45,926 bases of DNA from Rhizoclosmatium globosum (lineage: Eukaryota; Chytridiomycota; Chytridiomycetes; Chytridiales; Chytriomycetaceae), in assembly GCA_002104985.1 (NCBI GenBank), contig MCGO01000263.1:1-45926 (forward strand). Direction: 5' to 3'. Positions 1 through 11,600 of this stretch are shown one piece after another; the first letter of the stretch is position 1; each line of letters starts with the position of its first letter. A model generated the notes under the pieces. The model had not been told where the DNA came from and made no database searches. It saw only the letters and a program-made list of their open reading frames with translations. Made by a program: the position numbers and the translations under genes.

Positions 1-1584
1 AACTAGAGCTTGTAGAGCAGGGGTATACACCAACGCCCACACCCCGAAATCTGCCCCACTCTTAATCTTTTTCATCAGCATATTCCGGGCTTTATCTTTG
101 ATCTGAACTTGATTACGATTCTTCAACTCCTTCTTTTGTCTCCCGATTACAGACCACTTTGCACCATACGTTTTCATTCCGTCCTCTAGGGCATCTATTT
201 CTTCCTGCGTCCATGCGGTCTTAACGACAGTACGGCGAGGTTCAGAGGCCTTTAGATTTGCAGATTCTGCCGTCTTTCGTTCACTTGTGATTCGGATAAC
301 TTCTTGTGTCATTAGTTCAACCTGTTTTCGAATCTTTTCCTGTTCGTCGTCTTCGTCTTCGTCGCTTTCTTCGCCAGCTCCATCGTCAGCTTCTTCATGC
401 TCTTGAACAAACTCAGCTTCTTCTGCTGGAGTTGCCCGTTTTTTCCCTTTCTTACTTTGAGAGGATGGCTGAAGTTCTGCTGTTTCTGCGGCACGTGCCG
501 CACTCTTTTTAGATTTAGCGTTTGCAGCGAGACCGCTGGCACCTTTACTCTTTTTGGCTGCTGGAGCGGAGGTATGGCTGGCCGAGTTTCCGCCTTCATT
601 GAATTGAAGGCGCACTGCGTTTGGTGATCGATCGAGCAGACTTCTAGTTCTAGTCGCTCGTCTTGGTGCAAGGACAGGAGATTCAGGTACATGTACTTCT
701 GGTTGTGTTTTTTGTGGATAATCACCAAGTTTATCCATAAGATAAGCTTTAAACGCGCCAGTAGGTTCAAATGAGCCATCTGCATTCAAGGGTAACGGCT
801 GAAGCGGATCCATCTAACGAAATGATAAACACACATAGAAATTCAAAACTATAGGAACCAACCTTTAAGACAACAGCCCCAAACACTCTCCCCAAATATC
901 ATAAATTTTCTCCACCACAACCTCTTCACTTTCAAGTGTGTCCAAAGGTTCCATCATCATCCCCACGAGTTTCGCTTTGGCAGCCAACATCCGAATGTGA
1001 CGGTGGCTGCACGAGTGAGGGAATCTTTGGGATATTATTCGGTTTCGTAAACGCCTGGCTTGGGTCACGCTGTTATCCTGTGCATACAGGCAAACAATAA
1101 ATCCGAGTTTTGATGAGAATGTCGAGGTCCATGTGTGCAGGGCATTTTGGACCAAGGCGCAGCCTCAAGAACTTTCCGCAAGAGTGGTCAAGAGGGGTTA
1201 GCTTTGATTCATCGGCGTTGTCTTCATCAGATGACTTGATGTGTTGTGTGAGAAGGAGTGCGTATGTCAAAGTGATGAGTGGTTCGTTCTCTTTCGCGTG
1301 AATTAGGAAGGGCACAAGAGGGTCCTCTGAGTGCAAGTTCAGAACAAGAAAAAAACAACGCAGTGAATACGAAACCAACCCGTGAATTCAGCCACGCCTT
1401 CTGAAGCGAGAACAGGTTGACTTGTCGAGCCAAAGAGAGTCGAAGCGAGAACTTGTTCGCACATTGTCCGAAGTGCGTCCAGTCTCGGACGCGCAACGGC
1501 CTCTTTGAACTTGGACGACACGTCGGCGAGAAGCGGAAGAGGCGGCGGCGGCGGCGGAACTGGCGCCCGCTTCTGTTTTGCCAT
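1..1584 (-). CDS. Telobox Myb (TRF/Taz1/Tbf1-like) protein A, 3' part outside window
   Basis: Likely a telomere- or promoter-binding protein. The start is the ATG at 1584. Exon 1 is 1380-1584, exon 2 about 863-1326 and exon 3 1-813, which stays open to the window edge. Exon 3 begins MDPLQPLPLN, has a long Lys/Glu/Asp-rich linker, then a Myb/SANT domain (about 130-240): helix 1 TAWTQEEIDALEDGM, then YGAKWSVIG, and a telobox-type recognition helix NQVQIKDKARN, close to the VDLKDKWRN telobox of TRF1/2 and Taz1. Exons 1-2 encode a helix-rich segment where the family has its TRFH dimerisation domain; that identity is only inferred. Exon 1 resembles the start of the neighbouring telobox gene (FKEAV..., LVxSxLFG). 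Two introns use the unusual donor GTTGGT. Exon 2 changes frame internally (about 1080-1180) and near a GGGG run at about 880, so its join is unresolved. Confidence 0.66.
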
Positions 1585-1778
1585 TGCGATTTGGGTGTTG
1601 TTGACAAGGCGACAATTTCGGACATCGAGAACTCAGAAAAGAACAGCTGAAATATCGGTTTATAAAATAGTGAAACATCCAGCAAAATATCACAGTCTAG
1701 AGCCCCCCCGAACAACACTCAACAACACACCGGTAATAAGTAATGTAATACAATGGTACAACCACACTGAAACACTCT

Positions 1779-4205
1779 CTAGAACTCCTCCTCATCCTCA
1801 CCCCCCTCAAAAACTAAATCAAGTCCAAGCCCCCTCCCAACAAACTGCTGCATCCGTTCACTATGCACCAAACTAAACACCCCCAAATCTTCTCCCTTCT
1901 TCAACCGCCTCGCATACTCGTTCCGCGCTTTATCCTTCAAATCAACTTGTCCCGCGGTCTTTCAACATGCCTGTATGGTATTCATCGTGCATTTCGGCAA
2001 TCTTGTTCCATTTCGTGCCATAGATTCTCATGCCTTCCATGAGGGCCGCGAGTTCCACGGAGGTCCACTTTTTACGGCCGCGAGTTGCGCGGGGCCCGTC
2101 TTTGCGGGCGAGGTATGCTTGTTGGAGGACCGGGGGCTGCGTGTTGGGCTGAGATGGCGGATTTGCGGATTAGTTGTGTGGATTCTTGGTTGAGTGTTGC
2201 GCGCATTGTAGCTGTGATTACGGGGGGACGGTTTGCAGATGGAGAAGATTGTTGCTGGTGTTGAGGAGATGCACTGTTTGAGGGTCCTGGTTGGTCTGGG
2301 AGGACAGTGTTTGGAGGAGGGACACTGACTTTCTTGAGGGGGCTGCGACCACTTGTTTGACGGAATGCACGAGTCAAGTTGGTCACTTTGTGTGAAATCT
2401 CATTCATGGAGGCAGTCACGGCGGCTGAGGCTGCAGCGACAGACGAACGAGGTGGAGTTAAACCAAACTGCTTTCGTACAGGCTGCTCTTGAGCCTCTTC
2501 TTCGTCCGACGGAGAAAAAAGAGGCTGATTCGAGGGACTTTGTTGACGTGTTTGACGTTGCTGTGGGAGGTCCGGAATGGCATCTTCTTCAAACTCGTTC
2601 TCGGCTTCGTCTTCCGTGCCCAGTTGAATAAATATTTCTCCGTTTTGTAATGGCGCTGGTACTGAAGGGCCACCGGTAGTAGCAACCTTGGCAGGAGTAC
2701 TCGTTTTCAACTCTTTGCTCGGTTCTTGGCGTTAAAACGGGCTCCATTTTCGATAGCCTTACTCGTATCGAGATTTCTAACAATGGCCTCGACGTCTTCG
2801 TCATCATCATCATCGCCGTCGTCTTCCTCCTCTTCGGAAATAAGAACGCGCTTCTTTGGTGGAGAGGCAGGACTATTTTTCTTTGCTGAGTTACTGGCTT
2901 CAACTGGAACGACTTTCTTTTGAGGAGTGCTAGGATTGGACGAAGAACTCTTTTTGGATGGTGAGTTTGACCCTGATGATTTTTGAGTAGGAGAAGCCAC
3001 CTTTGCTTTAGGGGCCCATTTTTGGGCAATGTGTTTTTGAACTCTGATGTTATGTCAACAGTGGATGCGGCGGGAGTAATTACCTGTTTTGGTGGGAAGA
3101 AGATAGTATCAATAAATATGTTTAAAATTGGCAATGGAAAATTCTTACATCGCGCCCTTCTTTTGACGCATAGTACAATGCCTCGTAAACGCGTTCCAAG
3201 TAGTCGTCATAGGTTGGCACGACATCTTCAAAGCTCGAAAGCTCCTCCAAACCTTGACCCTGAGCAAACATTTTCGTAATCTACGTTTTATAGTCAGAGA
3301 AATGCATCATAAACGATAAAATGAGATGGAATACCTGCTTTCTCTTTGTTTCCAAGATTTTCAGGTGCAACATCTGCTTCTTGTCCTTTTTCTTGCTGTT
3401 TTCATACGGAGACGCGAAAAACACGTCTGGATCAAGTTCTTCGCCTTGTTGGATGCATTGAAGCGCAAAGAGCTGGTGACAATTGAGGGAATTGACAATT
3501 TAGCGACCCACGAACATAACCAAATGAAAAAATGCGAGAAACTACGACGAGAATAGATAGACTCACACATGTCTGGATTTCTGTGCGTAGAAAGTAAAAG
3601 TCTTGTGTCTTATCCACGTCGCAGGAATCCAACGTCTTTATGATTTGTTCCACGGCCTCGCTGGCGGCAACAACGTCATCTGGATCAAGTGCATGCTCTG
3701 GGTTTCTCTGCAGAAGGTATTCCTTGAGGGCCACCAGATACGCGACCTGGAATCCAATCAACTGATTCTTTGAGACAAAGTCAGGCCGCTTGTTGTCCTG
3801 GGCGGCCTTGAGACAATGTGCCATAGCGTAGTTTGCTGTATGATACCACAGATGAGCACTTGAGAAGCAGAGAAAAGAGAGAGCAACTCAACTGTGAAAC
3901 GATTCAAACAACTTGTTCAAATTCGAGTCGATTGTCGCGCCAAACAAGATCGATTCGACGAGGGCCGCGCAGTTTGTTTCGATCACTTCGACCGATTCTT
4001 TAATGTTCGAACGCGGCGCTTTTGGTTCGGTCAGAAGCGCGAGTTTTGTTGTTGGTGGTGGTGGTGGTGGTGGTTGTGACTTCTTTGATGCCAGCTTCGG
4101 TGGCGACGCGGCCTTTGTCTTTGGCTTTGGCTTGGACTCTTTCTTGGCGGCGGCTTTTGCTGCGGGCGCCTTGGACGACGTGGACCGCGTTGTTCGTGGA
4201 TCCAT
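1779..4205 (-). CDS. Telobox Myb protein B, tandem paralogue with apparent frameshifts
   Basis: A second telobox Myb protein on the same strand. The start is the ATG at 4205 (MDPRTTRSTSSK). Exons: 3893-4205, 3567-3835, 3335-3472, 3149-3280 and 1779-3083. The N-terminus is Ala/Lys-rich with a Pro tract. Exons 2-4 are helix-rich (AHCLKAAQDNKRPDF..., TYDDYLERVYEALYYA), as expected of a TRFH-like domain. A long Ser/Lys/Asp linker follows, and the C-terminus has a Myb domain with KKWTSVELAALMEGM, YGTKWNKIA and the telobox helix GQVDLKDKARN. The last exon changes frame near 3040, 2730, 2085 and 1955. The first two are repaired by one added base next to an A or C run. Either the consensus has errors or the copy is decaying. 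Degenerate telomeric repeats lie directly before the ATG. The Myb identity is solid; the TRFH assignment is inference. Confidence 0.62.
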
Positions 4206-4246
4206 TGAGGTAGGGTTAGGTCTAGGGTTAGGGCTAGGGTTATTTA
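4206..4246 (-). promoter_or_regulatory. Degenerate telomeric (CCCTAA) repeats at start of telobox gene B
   Basis: On the gene strand this stretch reads as degenerate CCCTAA units: AACCCTAGCCCTAACCC, then TAGACCTAACCCTACC, ending a few bases before the ATG at 4205. About five units are recognisable, and AACCCTA is the classic telobox DNA motif bound by TRF, Taz1 and Tbf1-type Myb domains. The reading frame is open upstream through the repeat, but the ATG at 4205 is the better start because the upstream translation (Asn/Pro repeats) is simply repeat-derived. A role as a promoter or 5' UTR binding site is inference. Confidence 0.55.
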
Positions 4247-4439
4247 ACCCTCTGTTTTGGAAGAGAAAAAGTACCACCGCCCAGACATTACTTCCCCATT
4301 CTCCATTTATCGGATGCAATATTAGCAGTACTGTCCATGGAAAAAAGGGAATAAAAGAAAAGACCGGGATATATTTCTAACGTATATATAACAATGGGGA
4401 AAACAAAAGAATAATCGACAATTGAGTACTAAACAGCTC

Positions 4440-5975
4440 TCAACACTTTCCGGTCATGGGCTTGTCACGCAACCAGCATCCCGACGAAAACATTGGCTGA
4501 GTTGTGCATCCTCCAAAATACGTTCCATTACGTGGTGAATTTGGGTTAATGTACACATCCCATGGGAACCACCAATGGCCACCACCACCATCTGTTGGAA
4601 CACAAGTGTACCTGATAGAAACACCATAAAGGCATGGCACCGAAGGGTCAATATTGTTATCGTGACAGTCAATTGCATTGTCCCAACAGTAACTGTATCC
4701 AGGCGTCGTTGGGTTAACACTGTCCACATACACAAGTTTCTCATCATCCCAAATAGGACTACTCTTCCACTTGACCGTGTTCACTGGTGGGTACGGAATA
4801 TCCTCACACGGAATATTCATGATTCCAAGCCATGGAAGCATCGGCGTACCTGTAGCCGTTGGTCTAACAGTCGTAGTCGTGGTTGTGCTGGTACGAACGT
4901 AGGGAGTGTACTGAAACGCGCTATCCGCCCCAACACACTTGTTATCCAGGTTGGACCACCACTTGTTCACAGTGTAACTCTTTCCAGTCGTTGGACTCTT
5001 GATGGTCCCGGCCTGTTGGTAACAGATATCGCTGATCTCGTAATTTTGGTTGTTCACGATTCCGTGGATCTTCATATCAGGTCCAGGCATATACGGGTTT
5101 GTGACGGCCTCGATGAGTTCATGCGATGCGCGGCATGTCAATAGGTTGATGTCTCCGTTAGGTGCATCAGGAAGTCCACATCCAGCCCATGTAGCTGCAA
5201 AGTGTGGGTGCAAACCCCAAATGACGGGATTATCTGTTTCATCGTTATTGGCGTAAAACATTGTGTGCTCTGCAAAGAATCCGCCCTTGGAAGGGTCAAG
5301 GAAGCCAGAGTCATATTCCTGGCCAAAAAAGACTGGGTAATAGATGGAACCACCACCATAAGGAATGGCTCCAAAGTTGCTGGTGGTGATCAAAGCATTT
5401 CGGAGGATTTCTTGAGCAAGGTAGGTTGGCTGGCTGTTGTCATTAAAGCTTCCGCATGATTGTCCCCCGCAAAAGGTTGGGGTGATATAGATTGGACTGA
5501 GGACGCCTCCACCAGGTGCAATCAAGGGACTGTATTGATTTACTGTTCTATGTATTAGTCTTCCGAATCCTTAAGCTGTGATCCAATTCCATCCTCGCAA
5601 TAACGCACTCAATTACAAAACAAAGTGGTACTCACATGCCGTAAAGTAAGGAGTGTTGAGCACAGAGGCGTAAAAGTCCAAAAGCCCATTCACGAGCGAT
5701 TGCTCAAAGTTTCCTGTTATCGATGGTTAGTTGGCACCAGGCAGTATCGATTGATGGTTGATAAGGGCACTTACCAACAAAGACCGGCTTGATCTGGACT
5801 CCATTCATCATCTGTGAATCAACGGCATGTATTTAGATTGTGATCAAGGAAAGAGTGGGGGACTTACGGGATACTTTGTCTTAGGGTCTTGATCCAGCCA
5901 GTAAACGGGACCTGTACCCTGCGCTCCGACGAGGGACGCCATTGTAGCAAGACCAAAGAGTTGTGCAAGATGCAT
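4440..5975 (-). CDS. Secreted PHI-1/EXORDIUM-like protein 1
   Basis: Exons 5868-5975, 5775-5811 (37-base microexon), 5636-5713 and 4440-5542 give about 441 residues. The start MHLAQLFGLATMASLVGAQ is a good signal peptide; upstream in-frame sequence lacks that character. The mature part has IKPVFVGNFEQ, then SHELIEAVTNP followed by YEISDICY, the spacing seen in plant PHI-1/EXORDIUM and related secreted proteins, where HE sits in a putative metallopeptidase-like motif. A Thr-rich linker (STTTTTT) separates a Cys-rich C-terminal domain (CWDNAIDC, FGGCTTQ, SGCW) that may bind carbohydrate or wall polymer. Family assignment is from motif memory and is moderate. Neighbour 6154-7425 is a paralogue with the same exon pattern. 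Confidence 0.6.
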
Positions 5976-6153
5976 GCTACGTCTTGGTGGATTCGTATAA
6001 GATTCGAGAGTGTGGTGGCAGCAAGACAAAACACACCTTTTGAGCAATCTTTCTTGATCCCAATTTAGGGTTGCTGAAAGCAATGAAAGCCAGGCTTTCC
6101 GTTCACGATGCAAGGAAATCGTTTAAAAAGCTCTTACACATCAACTAAATCCT

Positions 6154-7425
6154 CTAATCTAAATCCTCCTCACAAAATGGATATCTATCAACCCACTTCA
6201 ATTCCCCATCTGTCTCATACCCACAAAAATACGTAGTACCCACCCCGTTTATCTTTTGACACGCCAAGCTTCCATACACCAAACAAGCTGCACCCCTCAT
6301 TGGCGTCTGAACCGTCAACTCAACATCATCATCCTTCCCCACCTTAGCCAGCGGAAACCCACCCCCTCTCCTCGCAAGCGCCATCGCAACCCGCACATTC
6401 GCCGGAATCTGTCCCCCAATCCCACTCACCTTCACAGAAACCGAAACACACCCTCCATCCGCGACAGAATAGTACTCGTTCACGATAATCACGCTTCCAT
6501 CGTACCCAACAATTTTTGCAGGCCGGTTCGCACAGAGATTCGCGATTTGCGCGCCGGTTGACGAAGACCATCCTGTTGCGCCAGAGTGTGGGTTCGTCAC
6601 GGCTTGTACGAGGTCAGAGCTAGCCACACACGTGAGTGCATTTACGTGGGGTTTTGAGGACGTGGGAGGTGGTGTGCAGCAGGCTGTACTGCAGTGTGGG
6701 ATAACGCTGTATGTGATTGTTTGGCCTTTGTAGAGGAACGATGCGTGTACGGAGCATGTTCCGACACAGTTGTCAAAGTGGGAGTTGTATTCGGGACCAA
6801 AGAAGAGTGGGTAGTATGTGTTTTGAGGAGTTGGAGTGAGAACTTTGGATTTGATCATGGATTTGAGGTGTGGGATTATTGAGGTTTGGTCAATAATGGG
6901 GCCGTAGAGGGAGCCATTGATGCTCTTGTGGTTAGATCCCCATGATATTGTTTGCGCTTCTCGGTATGGAGGGATTGCCGGGGTGGAGTATTGCGTTACT
7001 GAATCAGTGCGATGTGAGTGTTACTGCAACGAAGGTGTGAGCGAAGGTTGCTTACATGCCCCAAAGTAGTTTGATATTAATACATTCTTGTAGAAGTTGT
7101 CTATCTCAGAGGCAAACTCAAACGAGCCTTTTGAATTGAGTTGGTATCAGCAGTGAGTCAGTGCACCATCTATATCCTAACGCAACAAACCATACCGAAA
7201 TAAATAGGTGTAACATCTACATTCGTGAGGAGCTGTTTATGTTCATCAGTGTTTTGATTGTTTTGTATGAGAGCTCACCTGTCCATTGCCCCACATCAAG
7301 TCAACATTTGACGGACTGGCAGAGCTGAATGCTGCTCGACCTTGGGTATTGAATGTAGCTGAAGTTGAACCTGCCAGGGCGTATATTGCGATCACTCTTC
7401 CTACTCGCACACGCGGACGTTGCAT
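6154..7425 (-). CDS. Secreted PHI-1/EXORDIUM-like protein 2, motif-degenerate paralogue
   Basis: Exons 7279-7425, 7196-7232 (37-base microexon), 7056-7127 and 6154-6998 encode about 366 residues. Intron positions and phases match the neighbour at 4440-5975, including the 37-base microexon (VDVTPIYFG against VQIKPVFVG) and the following exon (G-S-F-E-F against G-N-F-E-Q). The start MQRPRVRVGRVIAIYALAGS is a plausible signal peptide. The diagnostic segment reads ASSDLVQAVTNP: HE of the paralogue is replaced by SD, so any metal-dependent activity is probably lost, while VTNP and the downstream ANLC are kept. The Thr linker and most of the Cys-rich tail differ. Likely a non-catalytic secreted paralogue; function unknown. 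Confidence 0.58.
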
Positions 7426-8185
7426 TGATGCCGGTGGAGTAAGGAAGAGTGATGAAGCGAACAGTAAACTTCTTGGGCACTGTTACAACAACCATCTTCT
7501 GACCTTAGCGGTCCTTAGAGTAGAAGAATTGGTGAACTTCTGAGTGCCTACATGTCATTCCTTCCCCTGTCTTTTGTTTGTTGCTGTGTGACTGCGCATG
7601 TAGCGTGAAAGGGAATATATTAAGGATGTCTACAGAGAAACCCAAGATTCATGCATCAATAAACTTAACTTTCTTCTTTTAACCGTCCAACATACTACGC
7701 AAGGAAGAAGGGAGAAAGAATGAAAGGAGAGAGCGAAAGGTGTTGAGTTTTCGTTGGTTCCTATCGTTTCAATTTTATCACCCAAAGTACGACCAACCAC
7801 CCGCCACCATCCACAGCCTACATCCCCACCCTGGAACATATCAACCACCATCAGCAGCAGCAGAATCATGAAGTTCAAAGGATCAGCGAACGAAGAGAGG
7901 CATCGGATGGTGTATACAATGGGGATGGATGTTTGGAGGCAGTCGAGGCATCTCACTTTGAGGATGCCTTCACACGTTGAGGCCTTGGCTATTGATCTGG
8001 AACGAACACGAAGCTTCATGAGCCTATAGAGCTCTTTATTAGAACGAATGGAATGATCAGTTGGGACGCTGGAATGGAATCAGGATCATGCCAAAAACAG
8101 AACTGCTATAAACTCTCACCTACTTCTAACTCTCGCACCGAACTTACGAAGGAGAACTGACTGTTTTTCCCCCGTACTCTATTAG
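7426..8185. other. Intergenic region, no supported gene
   Basis: This is a divergent intergenic region between the minus-strand secreted protein and the plus-strand eL36 gene. Open frames at 7630-8019 (minus) and 7754-8029 (plus) overlap one another and have no recognisable domain. The last bases before the eL36 ATG are a pyrimidine tract ending TTAG (8161-8185), which could be a 3' splice site of a 5' UTR intron or simply the promoter tract common to ribosomal protein genes. Confidence 0.5.
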
Positions 8186-8521
8186 ATGGCCACCAAGTCT
8201 TACAGAGAGTTGAAAGCTCCAAAGTCCGGTCTCTTTGTTGGACTCAACAAGGGACACATTGTCACTCCACGTGTCCCACGTGCCAAGCCATCCAACAGAA
8301 AGGGAGCTCTCTCCAAGAGAACCGCTTTCGTCCGTTCCATTGTCCGTGAGGTTGCTGGATTCGCCCCATACGAGCGTCGTGTTATGGAGTTGCTCAAGAA
8401 CTCCAAGGACAAGCGTGCCCGTAAGCTTGCCAAGAGAAGATTGGGAACTTTCCTCCGTGCCAAGAAGAAGATTGACGACCTCAGCAACGTTATTGCCGAG
8501 TCCCGTCGTGCTGGTCACTAA
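8186..8521 (+). CDS. RPL36: 60S ribosomal protein eL36
   Basis: Single-exon gene of 111 residues, close to the usual 100-105 residues of eL36 with a short N-terminal extension. It is a small basic protein of the large ribosomal subunit. Diagnostic stretches are [31 protein letters not shown] and [13 protein letters not shown], ending in [10 protein letters not shown]. The start is the first ATG after a pyrimidine-rich leader. Codon use is strongly biased towards C- and G-ending codons compared with neighbours (for example AAG for Lys), as expected of a highly expressed gene. Confidence 0.97.
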   Translation: MATKSYRELKAPKSGLFVGLNKGHIVTPRVPRAKPSNRKGALSKRTAFVRSIVREVAGFAPYERRVMELLKNSKDKRARKLAKRRLGTFLRAKKKIDDLSNVIAESRRAGH

Positions 8522-8691
8522 ATTACTCCACCCACTCTGCTTTGTGCTGTTGAAGGAAGGATGTAATTTAGATTGATTGATGTATGGTTGTTATTACTTA
8601 TAACATTGGTGTCTCTGAATACACAAAAACGTTTCATATCTCGTATCATTTCTCTTTCTTGCTTCTACTTTTTACCCAAGAAAGCAAACAA

Positions 8692-11600
8692 ATGGCCTCG
8701 GTGACCATTTCAATCACTGAGGACTCGCCACCCGCGCAAGTTGCTGCGTGGATCCTAGGTCTTGGATTCGATGCATCGATAGCAGGCTCGTTTGAAGCGC
8801 ACAATATTGACGGTCGGAGTTTAAAGTCGCTGGACCATCCGTTGCTTGCTGAAATGGGCATTGCAAAGGTCAGTTCCCTCCCTGTATTTAAACAGTTTAA
8901 ATAGATTAAACAAGGAACTAGGTCGGGACTCAGAAGAGGATTCTGATGCGTATTGAAGCTCTGTGGCGTATGTTTGGCCCATCTTTTTGAATCTCACCTG
9001 ACAACATTAACAACAACAGCTCCTTCGCCAACTCTGGTTTCTGCCTATGACCGCTTGCTTCGTGCTGACTCACCAACGCACTCGATGTTCAAGCAACACA
9101 GACCTGGTTGGTGTTTTGACATTCCACCAATCACACTCACTAACGACGCTCCCAGCTGTTAAACCACCTTCACCAAACTTTGCACCACCTCGTTCATCAT
9201 CCAAAAATATTATCCCTATTCGATCAGTATACCCTCCTGTAGACAACGATATCAGCCACAATTCCCCGAACTACAGTCCAACAACCCCATATTCACGCGT
9301 TCAGCTACCTCCATCTTCTGTTTATGGATACAGTCAATCACAGAATTCGAATTCTGCGTTCGATTTTTCTGGTCCTCCACCGCAACCCCCTCCAGCAGCT
9401 CATTGGAATGACACCAGTTTTGGGGGGAAACGACCACCTATACCCCCGAATAGTTCTCAGCCGGCAAGCGTGAAATCTTTATACATGCCGAGAATTGGTT
9501 CAAGTGGAAACTTGAAAGTGTCCACCGCCGACTCGCTCATTCCTCCTGTTCCTGTCCCCGTTTCAGAACGCATCATCATCAAAGTTCAAGACGGCAACCA
9601 GGATTATCATAAAATAGACGTGACTTCTGTTTTACACAGTGGTCTAGAGATAAGGAAATTGATTCTCAAAAAGTTCCATATCAGCGAAGATCAACTTCGT
9701 GGATATGCACTATACTGTTCTGCGGGAACTCCCCGTAGTGCCAGGAATGGAAGTAAGACCTTGGATAGATACTTTGCCAGACTGCTTACATTTCTGCCCC
9801 TCTAGTGACGAATGCAGTCACAGACGAAGAACTCGTTCGTCTTTGTTCAACTGCTGCTGCAACAACAAGAACAACAACAACACCAGACCCGTCGTCTCTT
9901 CTCGAATTTATCCTTCGCAAAACATATTCATTTCCAACTGGCCCGCGCCCCGTCTCCGAACCAACAAATATGCTGTTCAACCAGTTGCTATCTCACCAAC
10001 CACCTCATCCCCAAAGCCCACCGCAAATCCCTCTTCAACCCGCAACAAGCGCCAAATCTCTTGCAGAACTCAACAAGAACCTTCGCACATTTGGCCTCCT
10101 ACCACCAGAACCCACTACCTCCATGTTTTCCTCTTCCTCAGCTATGCTTTACCAACCGAAACCGCGCTCAAAGAAGTCATTGTCAGGACATCCGTCGCAA
10201 ACGCTTGAACAGTTTATGCAGGTGAATAATACCGAGAAACAAGCTATACAACACCAACGGTTACGGACGCTTCAACAGCGGCGGGCTGAAGCTGCGAATA
10301 GCGGCGACGAGGCTACCAGTGGTGCACGAAAAAGTGGAAATCCGTCGGTAAAGAGTGGAGCTTTGGAGGGCGGAGAGTTTGACAGTGTGAGACGGGGGAG
10401 CAAGTTCAAGAGTTTCTTCGCCGAGAGACCAAAGGAGGGAAAAATTGCTGATAAATTGCGTAAATACTTTCCGGAACTGGTTGGTGCCGGTGTATCCAAT
10501 TCAGGGGATACTGTTTCCGCTGGTGAGAAGATGAGGAGAAGGGGAAAGAGGATTGATGAACTCTTGTTGGAGGTAGATGAAGATGATGAAGAGGAGCAAA
10601 ATAGGCAGAAAGAAGAGAAGGTGGTGAAAGAAGATGGTTCTGTTGTCATCGGTGGGACAGTGGTGAAGCCTCGACTAGAATCAAAAGATCTTGGCATCAA
10701 CAATGAAACTTCAGCAACACTCGAAATACCATCCAGAACTCGAAGTGTTCACCTGAGAGTCGAAGAAGTTGTGCGTGAAAATGCCAGAAAATCAAGCATG
10801 TCAGCGGCAGCTCTTAAAAGGCGTATCTCTGTTGCAACAAATGCTGGTGCCCTTCTCAAAGATGACCACTCAACCCACATTGTCCCAACTGAAAAAGAGG
10901 CTGTAGTAGTAGACCCACGTCCAAACATCAATACTGCAGTTGCTACAGACGGATCCAACTCTTCAACTCGTTCGCTTCCCTCTTCAGTCAACCCTTCAGC
11001 GCTTGCAACACCAGTAGAACTTCCCGTAATGCCACCACTTCCCATTAAAAACTGGACACTTGGAAAAATGATAGGTCAAGGATCGTTTGGAAGAGTTTAT
11101 ATGGCGCTGAATCTTGATAACGGAGAGTTTATGGCTGTAAAGCAAGTGTTACTTCCAGTTTCAGCATCAAGCACACCTCCAAGTCGACCCAACCCACACC
11201 AATCAAAACAGACGGAAGCTCTTCAACACGAGCTTGAAATGTTACGTGAGCTGTCACACGTGAATATTGTGCGGTATCTTGGTTTTGAGGTATGTTCTAA
11301 TCATGAGTTTGAATATTTTAACAACCTCTGATTTAGATCCAACAAAACTCTTCCCTCAACGTTTTTCTTCAGTACGTTTCTGGTGGATCAATAGCATCGC
11401 TTCTTCGTAAAACTGGAAAATTAGACCTTATTGTTGTGCGATACTTCACATTCCAAATCCTTTGCGGTTTAGCATACCTGCACTCCAAGCTGATCATTCA
11501 TCGAGATATCAAGAGCGGAAATGTCCTCGTTGATGCGGATGGAATATGCAAGATTACTGATTTTGGCACCAGTAAAAAGAACTGTAAGTTATGTTTCTAT

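Noticed and set aside
312..785. 157-codon minus-strand open frame
   Set aside because: It is a shifted shadow of telobox gene A exon 3, whose true frame (ATG at 813, open to base 1) encodes the Myb domain.
4206..4246. Telomere end or subtelomeric boundary
   Set aside because: Only about five degenerate units are present and ordinary genes lie on both sides, so this is an internal repeat, not a chromosome end.
7630..8029. Small genes on either strand before eL36
   Set aside because: The two open frames overlap antisense, have no domain and no convincing splice or start context.
9753..9805. Frameshift in the MAPKKK gene
   Set aside because: A normal intron (donor GTAAGA, acceptor CTCTAG) joins the frames exactly and restores the RA-like domain.
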